Assembly: GCF_032854445.1 (NCBI RefSeq)
Contig: NC_088301.1
Span: 12,956,281 to 13,020,280 of the forward strand
Source of the DNA: Liolophura sinensis
Taxonomy: Eukaryota > Mollusca > Polyplacophora > Chitonida > Chitonidae
Reading direction: 5' to 3'
Length of the DNA: 64,000 bases
Each line of letters opens with the position of its first letter. The first letter of the stretch is position 1. Under the pieces are notes generated by a model. The model made no database searches. It had not been told where the DNA came from and saw only the letters and a program-made list of their open reading frames with translations. The position numbers and the translations under genes were made by a program. This document shows positions 12,751 through 25,900 of the stretch, piece after piece.

Positions 12751-14209
12751 ACCAAATGGTTAAAACGTAAGTCGGTTTGTCATGACTTGACTTCTGTAAA
12801 ATAAAAGACAACTTTAAATAGTAAGCATGTGCATTTGGGTATAGAAAGCCATTACAGACACTTCTAACTTTTGAAGAAAAAATAAACTAGATCAAATCTA
12901 GTTCACTGTAGTCGCAAACACCACAGTCTTACATATAGCATTTTACTGTGCACATATTGACCTAATAATGAGCGTTTGGGAACACATAACTGAGGTATGA
13001 GTTCAAATCCAAGTTAGGTCATACTGAGATTACTGAGACTATTCTAAAGGAGTTCTAATGAAACCTCCAGATTTCCACGAATGTGAAATACAACCTATAA
13101 GTAAGTGTTATACAAAGACACAAAAATACTGTTGCGCCAATTCGCACGGACACAGCAGGGATTAATATCCATTATGTAAATACGGCGGTAGATTTCCTCC
13201 AGAATGAGAGTTAATTGAAGCAAGCTGGACAAAGGAGACACAAAAGTTAAATCACTGTGAAAAAACATTGGCTTTTAACATATGCATAGGAGCATGACTA
13301 TAATCAAAAACAACAACTAAATCACGGATATAACCTACATGTACACGCTACAGCCGCCCTGAATATTTCTCACAACTGACATGCGTGCAGCGATTATAAT
13401 GGCAGGGAAATCTGACCGAGCGTATTTACAAGGGGAATTTGTAAATATTCGTCAGGCCATACGTCAGGAATGCATGTACATATTCTTCATTTTCGTACCA
13501 GAAGTTGACAAATACATAGCTGTAGCCGTTTCTAGATTGTCACATAAATCAGTAGCACGGACAACAAAGCCTGAGGAGATGTTCAAAAGGAGGACTGGAA
13601 ATCACTTTATCAACACGCCGCCTGGAGGGACAAAATATCCCAAAGGTCCAGTTTGTGGCTTTAAAAGAAATAAAATAAACTGTATGTATAAATGGCATTC
13701 TTATGGGTCACGTGCCATCATGGTGACGGTACGATTCCTATCTTTCTGTTACATATAAGCTCTTCAAGCCTCACTTAGCCTAAGATGAAAGAAAAAAAAG
13801 GTACCCTGAAGACTTTTAAATTTACGTCGCACAAATAATAAATCATTTTACTGTCATATTTATAGCTGGCTGTCACCTGTCAGTCATTGCTCTCGTCTTT
13901 TTATACATTTACTTTTAATATGTATAGTCGGTATGTGTAATTACGAAATTAGCGACAAATATTCCAAATATTCTCGTCGTATCTGCTTTATCCCAAAATA
14001 TGTAATGGTTATTTTGGATTTTCTTTCTTTTTTCTTATTTACTTTGGCCTATTTTAGTACAGCCAATGTATTTGCATGTCTTTATTTACAGCCAGTGTTA
14101 CAAGCACCCCGTGTAAAGCCCTATGTCTTAATCAACAGCTGCCATCATTATTCGATCTATAGCGAATTTCCTACACTGAAATAAATATCTCAAAACCATG
14201 AAAATACAG
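12751..14209. other. Intergenic, nothing recognised
   Basis: A weak B-box-like GAGTTCAAATCC at about 13000 is the only landmark. A 125-codon ORF at 13381-13758 (+) has no recognisable domain and looks like chance. Confidence 0.45.
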
Positions 14210-14280
14210 CCTCGAGTAAGACTCGAACTCACGGTTTGGGATGTCTAGTTCCACCGCTCTACCAATTGAGATACAACGCC
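14210..14280 (-). pseudogene. tRNA-like sequence, degenerate
   Basis: On the minus strand a D-arm-like TATCTCAATTGGTAGAGC and a T-arm-like GTGAGTTCGAGTCTTAC sit at normal tRNA spacing; the T stem pairs in all five positions with one G-T. The acceptor stem does not pair, the anticodon stem has two mismatches, and position 33 is C, not T. I read it as a tRNA-derived retroposon head or tRNA pseudogene, not a working tRNA. Confidence 0.5.
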
Positions 14281-16235
14281 GCATTGGGAACGGTTGGTTT
14301 TGTAGGAGTCCATTCACACACAGTGAGTAACAGTTCACAAAGACAACGTAGTTCATTACTAATACAAGGTACAATTTTTTTTTACTTTTTAGCAAATATA
14401 TCATTTTTACTCATTATTATTTTATAGCAAGTACTGGTTAATTGAGCAATAGGACAGATTTACATGAAATATATTACCCAACATGCTTAAAAAGTATATA
14501 ATATCTATATTATTGTTTTTATTAATTTAATATTTAAAAATTATATTATCACTGGTTGGCGATTGTTTGAATGCATATAGATACATTAGAAGACTGATGA
14601 CTGAATGAATGGTTGGATGAAACGGTAATGTGTCCAGTGGGCGAGTGGGCGGGGAAAGAAATGGGTGGGTAGCGATGCTGTTTAGTCAAAATGATACATC
14701 GGTGTATATGCGTCTTTAGCCCAAACTTTCTGCCATTTATGCATGGAAATAACGCAGATAGCTGATGGTAGTGACACGTGTCGCTGTAGTAAAATAAGCA
14801 GTGACTGCATCATTTCCATTGAGCTTGTCCGGATATGTGTCTTGCAACAGCAGGAAGTGGGTGACAAAAGTATCTTTTTTTATGGACCCGATTTACTAAA
14901 ATCAATTCTAAAGTTCTATAGCATTACTAACTACGTTGGTATAAATAAACCCATTACTCACGGCATACGCCTACTGAATGCTTCTCCACTTCCGGTTAAA
15001 TATTCACGTGAAAACTCGGGCTAGTTGATAAGCTGAAAGAAATCACGGACGCCACAATTGAAGAAACGGAGCTCTTGGGGGAGATATTTAAAGTATTTCA
15101 AACTCGTGGGTGAAAAAGTTGAAGGGAACCTCTCGTCTACGATTGGTCACATGGATTCATGTGGACGAACACACCAATAATAGCTAGCCCATTAACTGGC
15201 GATAAGTCATGCTAATTGGAATAAAACATCCGGATGTGATTTGTGGCGGTGCGCACGCAGCTGTGAGTGAAGTGCAAGCGTATGTATATGTGGCGAGGAG
15301 TATTGCTGAAACAGCTGTTAAAATACGGCAGTTTAGGAATGGCTTTGGTTAGGTGCCTTACCCGATCAGTTCAGACGGCAGTGGTTTCTCCCGTGGCCTT
15401 CTTTCCCGTTTGTTCAGTCATTAGCAGCTCTCCCGCGGAGTCGCGCGCAGAAAATAGGGGTATAGCGTCGGCTTAGCCCCAGTGTTATGGACATCTTAAT
15501 AGCTTATACATGCGCCATCAAGCGAAAACTTGGGACGTGTAACATAGCCATACCAACATAGGATATGCTAATATTAGTGATAACTCACAGCGGGCTGAAA
15601 TATAGGGCCATACTTCGTGGTACATGGCACTAAATGTATGGCGAAGGAAAACACAGATGGAAATTGTCCACTCCAGAAAATGGTAATATTAAGATTAACC
15701 AGAAAAAATAAATCTTATCCACCTTAATCAGATTCAAAATCAAATCATTGTGCTTGCTATTGGTGGTCTAAGGTTTATATAATGAGCATCAACTTCAATG
15801 ATTTCTTTAAAATGCAAAGTATTAAATTACGAGCCATAATTTTTCAATATTTCTGTAGATCAGCTGGAACCTCAGAGGAAGATGGGGATATTTTTACCTA
15901 ATTTGTTCTATGTGATTCTTTGAGTGATTGTCGGGTCTATGTTTCAATTTGTCCTACAGGATTTCTGCTGTCATTATGGCCTGTATCAGAAATATATGTG
16001 TACACAGTACCCTTATATGTTTAAATATATAAAAAAATATGGTTTTCGATTTTAAATATAATAATTAAATGTTTTTAGCTAGTTTGGAAAGCGTTTCGAT
16101 GTCTTCATTTTTGTGTCGTCAGCCAGAACTGTCATTTATTCAAAGATCTTTCCTTCAAATTCCATTCACTGGATACTAGATGCTACATTATATTCACAAA
16201 ATGTTCGATATGTGCTATGGTTTAAATGTACCAGA
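14281..16235. other. Intergenic, nothing recognised
   Basis: AT-rich stretches and short ORFs only. A more GC-balanced part around 15240-15480 holds an ORF with no recognisable domain. Confidence 0.45.
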
Positions 16236-16440
16236 TTCTAAATACAACATTCGAATTTGTCTTTTTGGGCCAGGGCAAGTCCGTGCCGCCAAAGTGCTGC
16301 ATGCCGCAACTGAAGTATCATATCAAAGACATTGGATATGACACCCCACCCAGTCACAACCGGGCCAACAAGTCCTCTTTTTTTGCTCCAACCCCTCAGG
16401 GCTGAGGGAGTAATAAGTACATTTTTTAAGCCTCTGGTAT
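16236..16440 (-). mobile_element. Family B SINE-like repeat, partial
   Basis: Contains GGCAAGTCCGTGCCGCCAA, GAAGTATCATATCAAAGAC, TATGACACCCCACCCAGTC and ACCGGGCCAACAAGTCCT in the same order as the copy at 45880. In other copies the plus strand begins GGGGTTTAACGTCGT, the reverse complement of a SINE 3' end, so the element is on the minus strand. Here that end is missing. Confidence 0.65.
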
Positions 16441-16547
16441 GACCCGTCTTCGACAAGTGAACGTACACACTTGTACATCATTTCATAAGCAAAAAGTTTG
16501 TGTTAAAAACGTGAATTCAACTGCATGCAGTGTATATTTATATCAGG

Positions 16548-16548
<1 letters not shown>

Positions 16549-16634
<86 letters not shown>
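16549..16634. repeat. (TA)43 microsatellite
   Basis: An uninterrupted 86-bp TA dinucleotide run, perfectly self-complementary and able to extrude a cruciform. Both strands read open across it (Tyr-Ile repeats), which explains the two ORFs found there. Confidence 0.98.
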
Positions 16635-16638
<4 letters not shown>

Positions 16639-18546
16639 ACTGTAATAGGATGTTTGTAAATATTAAATCATAAGTTGTGCGTGTCTCCAGGCAGTTCCAT
16701 TGAAAAGAGCATGTGTGTGGAAGCATGCCCACTGCACGGAGATCTATTTGGATTAACTCCCACGCGCCTCTTTCTTTCTTTTCGCCCGCTGTACAATGAC
16801 AAGTTTACATCTTTAGAGGATGTTCTCATCGAGTGGTGTTTATTCACCCAAAAAATATTTTTCTCTTTTACACGATATTTGTACTGTTCTCATAGGAAAC
16901 CGGCCACCTGACCCTCCGTAATCGTCATTCATTATATCGCGGCGCAATTTGAGAGTGATGATATCCAGGTGAAACTATAAGACTTAAAAAACTGATGACT
17001 TATAGAACACATCTTTAAGACATATTTTTTCTATTTGTCATTGCCTTTAACATTCTTTTTGAAGGTAAAAGTACAGACTTTGTTAATTAGTTAATGTCTA
17101 ATTAATATCTTGAAGCAAAATAAAACATAGGTCGGTCCCTACAATGCCTTTTATGTAACTGTGGGCTTAAAAGGTTTGATGTAATGTACCAGAGCTGGCG
17201 CTGCATTGGAAGAACGCCCAAGTAATCACTCCCAATGTGTATATAAGTTCTATTTTGGAAACGCTCGAAATATGAATACATCGAAAAGGAACTTAGAAAA
17301 ACCGGCGTAAAATTAATAAACTGTCAGTAGATCAAAGGATAGTGGCAACACAGCTAGCACCGGATGGGAGGGTCACTGTAGACGACAGTGACGCGTACAT
17401 TTCTGAACTCGTCTATTTATAGACACGTCTTCATGTATATAAAATCCATCCATGTTAATTTTATATACGTGTAAATAAACAGTATCGCCCACGCGTGGAT
17501 GTACCCATACAGAGATCTGCACGTGGTATGCTGTGTCCTCGCCCTTTAGTGTGTCAGCAGGGTGTGTATAGGCCCAAGGTGTCCAGAATGCAGAATTATA
17601 ACCTTTATTTCTCCACCGTTGCACTAGGCATAGGCTTATTTTTTCCTCCCATACACTTTGTTGACCACCGTAAACCAAAGTTTTAAAAGTTTCACCTTTT
17701 TACACAGCGCATAGTTTAAATAGTTCTTATACGCTGGCGAGTAGGTATCCTTAAACATGCTTAAGACCCGCTGGGATCTCGTGGGCGACCAAATTTCAGC
17801 TTTCCCATATGTGACTGGCCGGGGGTGGAACCGCTGTTGCCAAAAGATATACCTTAACGATATGGTGATTAGATAAGCATTTATGCTTTTGCTGCATATG
17901 TTGTGTAATGCGTGCAGCCACTCGACTCTGGGGATTTCCCCCTTGGGGCACATCGTGAAAGTGAGCCTTATGTTTGAAGGTAATGAGGTGCAGGCTGTAT
18001 AATACCACATATCGCATGTGGATTCTCTTTTCGTTCTCACCCTCTCTACAAATTCTATTTGTCTCTTTGCAAGTAGAACAAGCACGGAACATTATTACAG
18101 CGTATCTTTGTATCCCAGCCAAATGCCGTTTATTCCTTCCAAACAAATGAAGTATTTTGTATAGGTCTCTCTGCCAATGTCTTCATTGCCTCACTCGGAT
18201 TCACAGCACCTTTGAATTAACTAGAGCGCCATACAAGTGTATTCTGAAGTGATATGCTCGTGTTACTTACCACAAATTATGTCATGAATGCGGGGAGTGA
18301 GTGAGGCATAATGCTTGTATGTTAAGACATTTACCGAAAACCAAAGCCCACAGTAATGAAACCAAAAAAAAAAGACATTGACTACAACATTTTAAAACTT
18401 TTCTTTCGTTGAAAACGAGTATAAACCGTAATCCTTAATTTAATTTGCGAAGTTTCTGTAATTCTTTCATTAAATAATTAACACTCGTTTACTGTGAAAC
18501 TAGCTTTTACCGTTGGCGTCAATTTGAATAACTCGGTGTTTCTGTG

Positions 18547-18547
<1 letters not shown>
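16635..18547. other. Intergenic, nothing recognised
   Basis: Contains overlapping minus-strand ORFs of 149 codons (17636-18085) and 116 codons (17796-18146) in different frames. Neither shows a recognisable domain, a signal peptide or repeat content. The lengths are within chance for this AT-rich window. Confidence 0.45.

Positions 18548-18590
<43 letters not shown>
18548..18590. repeat. (TG)n microsatellite
   Basis: A 43-bp uninterrupted TG run, a potential Z-DNA former. It accounts for the Thr-His stretch in the ORF on the opposite strand. Confidence 0.98.
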
Positions 18591-18593
<3 letters not shown>

Positions 18594-20576
18594 CGATTGG
18601 AATTTAACGCCAGTTTCTGTCCGAAAATAGTGTCTATGAAAAGGGTATGTAACTGGTAATATTGGCTTAGCATAGACATGCGTAGTGTTATTGTCGGAGG
18701 ATGGCCGGATCCGAGGTGTGTTTGTCTCGTGACGGGATCAGCTAGAATCACTTTATTCTGGCGTTAGAGCTGAGGTCTATTTGCTGTTGGTATGTTTTCC
18801 GAGTATCTCTGATAAGGACAGCGATAAAGACGCACTCTCGTTAGCATTTCACTTTCTTTCATTGTTTGGGGTTTGCTGAGCAGTTCTGTTCTGTTGGTTC
18901 ACGTCTGATGTGTTGTTCTCGTGTATACCTCGCTGAATGAGACCGACACCGGCTTGCAAACGCTCAACTCCAAGTCAACACAGAATCATTATACTACTTC
19001 ATTATAGCAATCTAGACGACTTTCAGGGGTTCAGGCGTCATCGAGTCTTCAATTACTGTTCAGGCAGTCTGCAGTTCTGGTCAAATTCTGAAGCGAAATC
19101 TGAGATTTCTGCTCCGCCAACGAGGCTCTTTAGATCTGGCACGGCCTCCGCCCTCTTATATTGACGTTAGATTGAAAGGTGTGTTTGTAAATAGACGTAT
19201 ATTAATAATATATAATATACCCTTAAGTCGACCGGGTTTATTGGCCGGGAATCAGTTGTGCGGGGGCACTCAGCTGTAAGCACTATCTCCTCCATGAATC
19301 TGACACGTGACTAATTAGGGCACAATTCACATCATTAACACACCAAACCTTCTCAATACAGTCTCGTGCTTTAGACGGGGGGAGCCGGCCAAGTGCATAA
19401 TAAACTAATAAAAAGAGAATCTGAAGAGTGTATGTTTATACTGACCACTTTAACACGTTCTGAGCTCGGTTGTCTTTGAAGCCGTTTCTTTTCAGCTGAA
19501 ATGTTAAAGTTATGCGGAATGTTAGGAATGTGTGATTTCTACAAAGCACGTAATAGTTAGAGCTAACGCCCTAATTGCTCCCACTTTTGATGAGCGTGGC
19601 CTGATAAAACCCTGGAGACATCGCGAATCTGTTCTTGTCCATGTCGTGTAAAAAACTGATAATGACAGGATTCAAGGCCGTGAGCCCAATTAAGGGGTAA
19701 CTAGTTAATGGACAAATTCGCCACAGTATGTGCAATGTACTGGGTAACAGTCATAAGTGTTTCCTTTTCATTCGAAAGAGAGGTTCATGAAATATTACAT
19801 CTTCCCATCCGGTTAGAGACATTTTTATTCAGAAGATAAATCATTAGAAGTCAGGCAGATAGTCCGTTTTACTGATTAAGATGTTATGAACGCTTGGCAT
19901 TTTAACCACTGACTACTCTCTTAACATTTTCAACAGATGCACCCACATTCCAAGCTCTAGTTATTTTTTTTTCTGAAGATTGGATACATATGGCATCTTG
20001 GTGGAACTTCACACCGAGTAGGCAGTGACATTTAGGCCACATGGTTTTAATTCATTAAAAAATGTTCTTTGACAGATGGTAGTTAGAAAAGTGCTGGGGG
20101 AGTGCTGGTCTTGCCTCGGGACGGCATGTGAATACTGCACGCAGAATGAAGCCTCCTCGTCTTGATTTGTAATAGGAGAGACCACACAACACAACACATG
20201 GAACGACAACTACAACAATTATCATTTGTACAGTCGACTATATAGCCAATCTCCGCAGCTTTCGACTGAAGTTCTCAGTGGCGTGGAGGCTATTGTAGGC
20301 ATGACTGTCACACTATGGGATAAACTGTGGCATTTAGTTTTCCCCCGAAGTGTTATACAAATGTCCGATTATGCTTAAGTGAGTTGACGCACTATCATGA
20401 GAGGTGACCAGGTGTTCTGTGCGAATCTCATTACCGATGTAGTAGCACTGTTACGTAAGTAACTGGAAGTTACTTTTCCACTCAGCGTTCAATAAACTGG
20501 CTAAAAAATGTACTGATAAAGAAGGTTGTAAATGTTTGCTGCATTTCCAAAGTATTGCCCTTATTGCCCAGCCACA
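18591..20576. other. Intergenic, nothing recognised
   Basis: No repeat family or coding exon recognised. Confidence 0.45.
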
Positions 20577-20778
20577 AATTTGATTAGTATTTCATTTATA
20601 CGAGGGCGGACAGCATTATTGTCACAGAGAACCCACGATTATCCACAGGTTGTTGAACGTCCTTCCCAGGTATGGCCAGAAAGGAAGCTGGACTTGAACT
20701 CACAGCGACCGCTTTGGTGAGAGACTTCTGGGTCATTACGCTGCGCTATCGCGCTAACCAAATGAGCCTCGTGAGCTT
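20577..20778 (-). mobile_element. Family A SINE with internal deletions
   Basis: The minus-strand head is near complete (TTGGTTAGCGCGATAGCGC, AGCGTAATGACCC, TGTGAGTTCAAGTCCAGC), followed by a shortened body and a 3' end in which the usual TTGAGTACGGCG segment is lost. It lies immediately left of the 56-bp satellite, whose first decayed unit starts within about 10 bp. Confidence 0.82.
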
Positions 20779-20959
20779 CAAAGCTAACAGATCATAAGTC
20801 ATTTTTTGATCTATCTCTTCATTAGTGATGTTACTTTTCTAGCATGGACCTAAGTCATCTTTTGATCCATCTCTTCATTAGCGATGTTGCTTTTCTAGCA
20901 TAGATATAAGTAAGCTTTAAATTCATCTATTCATTAGTGATGGTGCTTTTCTAGCATCA

Positions 20960-21520
20960 CATACGTCAGCTTTAGATCTATCTCTCCATTAGTGATGTTG
21001 CTTTACTAGCATGGCCCTAAGTCAGCTTTAGATCAATCTGTTCATTAGTAATGTTACTTTTCTACCATGGACGTAAGTCAGCGTTAAATCTATCTGTTCA
21101 TTAGGGATGTTAATTTTCTAGTATGGACCTTAGTAAGCTTTAGATCTATCTCTTCATTAGTGATGTTACTTTTCTAGCATGGACCTAAGTAATCTTTTCA
21201 TCCATCTGTTCAATAGGGATGTTGCTTTTCTAGCATAGATATAAGTAAGCTTTAGATCTATCTCTCCATTAGTGATGTTGCTTTACTAGCATGGCCCTAA
21301 GTCAGCTTTAGATCAATCTGTTCATTAGTAATGTTACTTTTCTACCATGGACGTAAGTCAGCGTTAAATCTATCTGTTCATTGGGGATGTTAATTTTCTA
21401 GTATGGGCCTTAGTAAGCTTTAGATCTATCTCTTCATTAGTGATGTTACTTTTCTAGCATGGACCTAAGTAATCTTTTCATCCATCTGTTCAATAGGGAT
21501 GTTGCTTTTCTACCATAGAT
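20960..21520. repeat. Higher-order duplication of five 56-bp units (280 bp)
   Basis: The rare variant CTTTACTAGCATGGCCCTAA occurs at 21001 and again at 21281, exactly 280 bp (5 x 56) apart. The following rare variants (TACCATGGACGTAAGTCAGC, TTAATTTTCTAGTATGG, GTAATCTTTTCATCCATC, TCAATAGGGATG) repeat in the same order. Confidence 0.92.
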
Positions 21521-21769
21521 ATAAGTAAGCTTTAGATCAATCTGATCATTAGGGATGTTGCTTTTCTAGTATGGTCCTTAGTAAGCTTTAGATGTATCTC
21601 TTCATTAGTGATGTTGCTTTTCCAGCATTGACTTAAGTCAGCTTTAGATCCATCTGTTCATTAGGGATGTTGATTTTCTAGTATGGACATGTCAGCTTTA
21701 GATCTATCCGTTCATTAGTGATGTTGCTATTCCAGCATAGATCTAATTCAGCTTTAGATCTATCTGTTC

Positions 21770-22930
21770 ATTAAGGATATTGCTTTTCCAGCATAGACCT
21801 AAGTCAGCTTTAGATCTATCTGTTAATTAGTGAAGTTGCTTTTCCAGCATAGACCTAAGTCAGCTTTAGATCCATCTGTTCATTAGAGATGTTGCTTTCT
21901 AGCATAGACATAAGTGAGCTTTAGATCAATCTGTTCATTAGTGATGTTGCTTTTCTTGCATGGACCTAAGTAAGCTTTTTATCTACCTGTTCATTAGTAA
22001 TGTTGCTTTTGCCAGCATGGGCCTAAGTCAGCTTTAGATCTATCTGTTCTTTAGTGATGTTGCTTTTTTTAGCATGGACCTAAGGAAGGTGTAGATCTAT
22101 CTCTTCATTAGAGATGTTGCTTTTCTAGCATGGACCTGTCAGCTTTAGATGTATCTGTTCATTAGAGATGTTGCTTTTCCAGCATAGACCTAAGTCAGCT
22201 TTAGATCCATGTGTTCATTAGGAAAGTTGCTTTCTAGCATAGACATAGGTGAGCTTTAGATCAATCTGTTCATTAGTGATGTTGCTTTTCTTGCATGGAC
22301 CTAAGTAAGGTTTTTATCTACCTGTTCATTTGTGATGTTGCTTTTCTAGTATGGACCTAAGTAAGCTTTAGATCTATCTGTTCATTAGTAGTGTTGCTTT
22401 TCCAGCATGGACCTAAGTAAGCTTTAGATCTATCTGTTCATTAGTGATGTTGCTTTTCCAGCATGAACCTAAGTCAACTTCAGATCTATCTGTTCATTAG
22501 TGATATTGCTTTTCCAGCATAGACCTAAGTCAGCTTTAGATCTATCTGTTAATTAGTGATTTTGCTTTTCCAGCATAGACCTAAGTCAGCTTTAGATCTA
22601 TCTGTTAATTAGTGAAGTTGCTTTTCCAGCATAGACCTAAGTCAGCTTTAGATCCATCTGTTCATTAGAGATGTTGCTTTCTAGCATAGACATAAGTGAG
22701 CTTTAGATCAATCTGTTCATTAGTGATGTTGCTTTTCTTGCATGGACCTAAGTAAGCTTTTTATCTACCTGTTCATTAGTAATGTTGCTTTTCCAGCATG
22801 GGCCTAAGTCAGTCTTAGATCTATCTGTTCTTTAGTGATGTTGCTTTTTTTAGCATGGACCTAAGGAAGGTGTAGATCTATCTCTTCATTAGAGATGTTG
22901 CTTTTCTAGCATGGACCTGTCAGCTTTAGA
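21770..22930. repeat. Higher-order duplication of 14 units (~782 bp)
   Basis: The variant chain TTAATTAGTGAAGTTGC, TTGCTTTCTAGCATAGAC, TTTCTTGCATGG, TTTTTATCTACCTG, CTTTTTTTAGCATGG, CTAAGGAAGGTGTAGATC and the shortened GGACCTGTCAGC appears from 21823 and again from 22605. The 782-bp spacing equals fourteen 56-bp units less 2 bp of small indels. Confidence 0.9.
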
Positions 22931-25900
22931 TGTATCTTTGCATTAGTGACGTTGCTTTTCTAGCATAGACCTAAGTCAGCTTTTTATATATCTGTTCATT
23001 AGTAGTGTTTCTTTTCTAGCATGGGCCTAAGTAAGCTTTAGATCTATCTGTTCATTAGTGATGATGCTTTTCCAGCATGGACCTAAGTCAGCTTCAGATC
23101 TATCTGTTCATTAGAGATGTTGCCTTTCTAGCATAGACCTAAGTAAGCTTTTTATCTATCTGTTCATTAGTAGTGTTGCTTTTCTAGCATGGGCCTAGGT
23201 CAGCTTTAGATCTATCTGTTCATTAGTGATGTTGCTTTTCCAGCATGGACCTAAGTCAGCTTCAGATCTATCTGTTCATTAGTGACGTTGCTTTTCCAGC
23301 TTGGGCCTAAGTCAGCTTCAGATCCATCTGTTCATTTGTGATGTTGCTTTCCTAGCATGGGCATAAGTAAGCTTTAGATCTATCTGTTCATTAGTAATGT
23401 TGCTTTTCAGCTTCAGATCTATCTGTTCATTAGTGATGTTGCTTTTCCAGCATGGACCTAAGTAAGCTTTAGATCTATCTGTTCATTAGTGATGTTGCTT
23501 TTCCAGCATGAACCTAAGTCAACTTCAGATCTATCTGTTCATTAGTGATATTGCTTTTCCAGCATAGACCTAAGTCAGCTTTAGATCTATCTGTTAATTA
23601 GTGATTTTGCTTTTCCAGCATAGACCTAAGTCAGCTTTAGATCCATCTGTTCATTAGAGATGTTGCTTTCTAGCATAGACATAAGTGAGCTTTAGATCTA
23701 TCTGTTAATTAGTGATTTTGCTTTTCCAGCATAGACCTAAGTCAGCTTTAGATCCATCTGTTCATTAGAGATGTTGCTTTCTAGCATAGACATAAGTGAG
23801 CTTTAGATCAATCTGTTCATTAGTGATGTTGCCTTTCCAGCATGGACCTAAATAAGGTGCAGATCTATCTCTTCTTTACGGATGTTGCTTTTCTAGTATG
23901 GACCTAAATAAGGTGTAGATCTATCTCTTCATCACTGATGTTGCTTTTCTAACATAGACCTAAGTTAGCTTTAGATTTATGTATTCATCAATGATGTTGC
24001 TTTTCTAGCATGGACCTAAGTAAGCTTTAGATCTATCTGTTCATTAGTGATGTTGCTTTTCCAGCATGGACCTAAGTCAGCTTAAGATCTATCTGTTCAT
24101 TAGTGATGTTGTTTTTCTAGCATGGGCCTAAGTAAGCTTTAGATCTATCTGTTCATTAGTGATGTTGCTTTTCCAGCATGGACCTAAGTCAGCTTCAGAT
24201 CTATCTGTTCATTAGTGATGTTGCTTTTTCAGCATGGACCTAAGTCACCTTCAGATCCATCTGTTCATTAGTGATGTTGCTTTCCTAGCATGGGCCTAAG
24301 AAAGCTTTAGATGAATCTGTTCATTAGTAATGTTGCTTTTCCAGCATGGACCTAAGTCAGCTTTAGATCTATCTGTTCATTAGTGATGTTGCTTTTCCAG
24401 CATGGACCTAAGTAAGCTTTAGATCTATCTGTTCATTAGTGATGTTGCTTTTCCAGCATGGACCTAAGTCAGCTTTAGATCTATCTGTTCATTAGTGATG
24501 TTGCTTTCCTAGCATGGGCCTAAGTAAGCTTTAGATGAATCTGTTCATTAGTAATGTTGCTTTTCCAGCATAGACCTAAGTCAGCTTTAGATCTATCTGT
24601 TCATTAGTGATGTTGCTTTTCCAGCATGGACCTAAGTAAGCTTTAGATCTATCTGTTCATTAGTGATGTTGCTTTTCCAGCATGGACCTAAGTCAACTTC
24701 AGATATATCTGTTCAATAGTGATGTTGCTTTTCCAGCATGGACTTAAGTCAGCTTTAGATCTATCTGTTCATTAGGGATGTTGCTTTTCTCTCATAGACC
24801 TAAGTCAGCTTTAGATCCATCTGTTCATTAGGGATGTTGATTTTCTAGTATGAACCTGTCCGCTTTAGATCTATCTGTTCATTAGTGATGTTGCTATTCC
24901 AGCATAGATCTAATTCAGCTTTAGATCTATCTGTTCATTAAGGATATTGCTTTTCTAGCATAGACCTAAGTCAGCTTTAGATCTATCTGTTCATTAAGGA
25001 TGTTTCTTTTCTAGCATGTGCATGTCAGCTTTAGATCTATCTGTTCATTAGTGATGTTGCTTTTCCAGCATAGACCTAAGTCAGCTTTAGATCCATGTGT
25101 TCATTTAGGAAGATGCTTTCTAGCATAGACATAGGTGAGCTTTAGATCAATCTGTTCATTAGTGATGTTGCTTTTCTTGCATGGACCTAAGTAAGGTTTT
25201 TATCTACCTGTTCATTTGTGATGTTGCTTTTCTAGTATGGACCTAAGTAAGCTTTAGATCTATCTGTTCATTAGTGATGTTGCTTTTCCAGCATGGACTT
25301 AAGTCAGCTTTAGATCTATCTGTTCATTAGGGATGTTGCTTTTCTAGCATGGACCTAAATAAGGTGCAGATCCATCTCTTCATTAGTGATGTTGCTTTTC
25401 TAGCATGGACTTAAATAAGGTGTAGATCTATCTGTTCATTAGGGATGTTGCTTTTCTAGCATGGACCTGTCAGCTTTAGATCTATCTCTTGATCACTGAT
25501 GTTGCTTTTTTAACATAGACCTAAGTCAGCTTTCGATCTATGTATTCATCAATGATGTTGCTTTTCTAGCATAGACCTAAGTAAGCTTTAGATCTATCTG
25601 TTCATTAGTAATGTTGCTTTTCTAGCATAGACCTAATTCAGCTTCAAATCTATCTGTTCATCAGCGATGTTGCTTTTCCAGCATGGACTTAAGTCAGCTT
25701 TAGATCTATCTGTTCATTAGTGATGTTTCTTTTCCAGCATAGACCTAAGTCAGCTTTAGATCCATCTGTTCATTAGGGATTTTGCTTTTCTAGCATAGAC
25801 CTAAGTAAATTTTAGATCTATCTGTTCATTAGTGATTTTGCTTTTCCAGCATAGACCTAAGTCAGCTTTAGATTCATCTGTTCATTAGGGATGTTGCTTT

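Noticed and set aside
13381-13758. 125-codon plus-strand ORF as a gene
   Set aside because: No recognisable domain, no codon or context support.
14210-14280. Functional tRNA gene
   Set aside because: The T arm and D arm look good, but the acceptor and anticodon stems do not pair and T33 is missing.
16439-16732. Tyr-Ile repeat proteins on both strands
   Set aside because: Translation of the (TA)43 tract.
17373-18146. Minus-strand gene suggested by ORFs of 149, 116 and 101 codons
   Set aside because: The ORFs overlap in different frames, have no recognised domain and are of a length expected by chance in 64 kb of AT-rich DNA.
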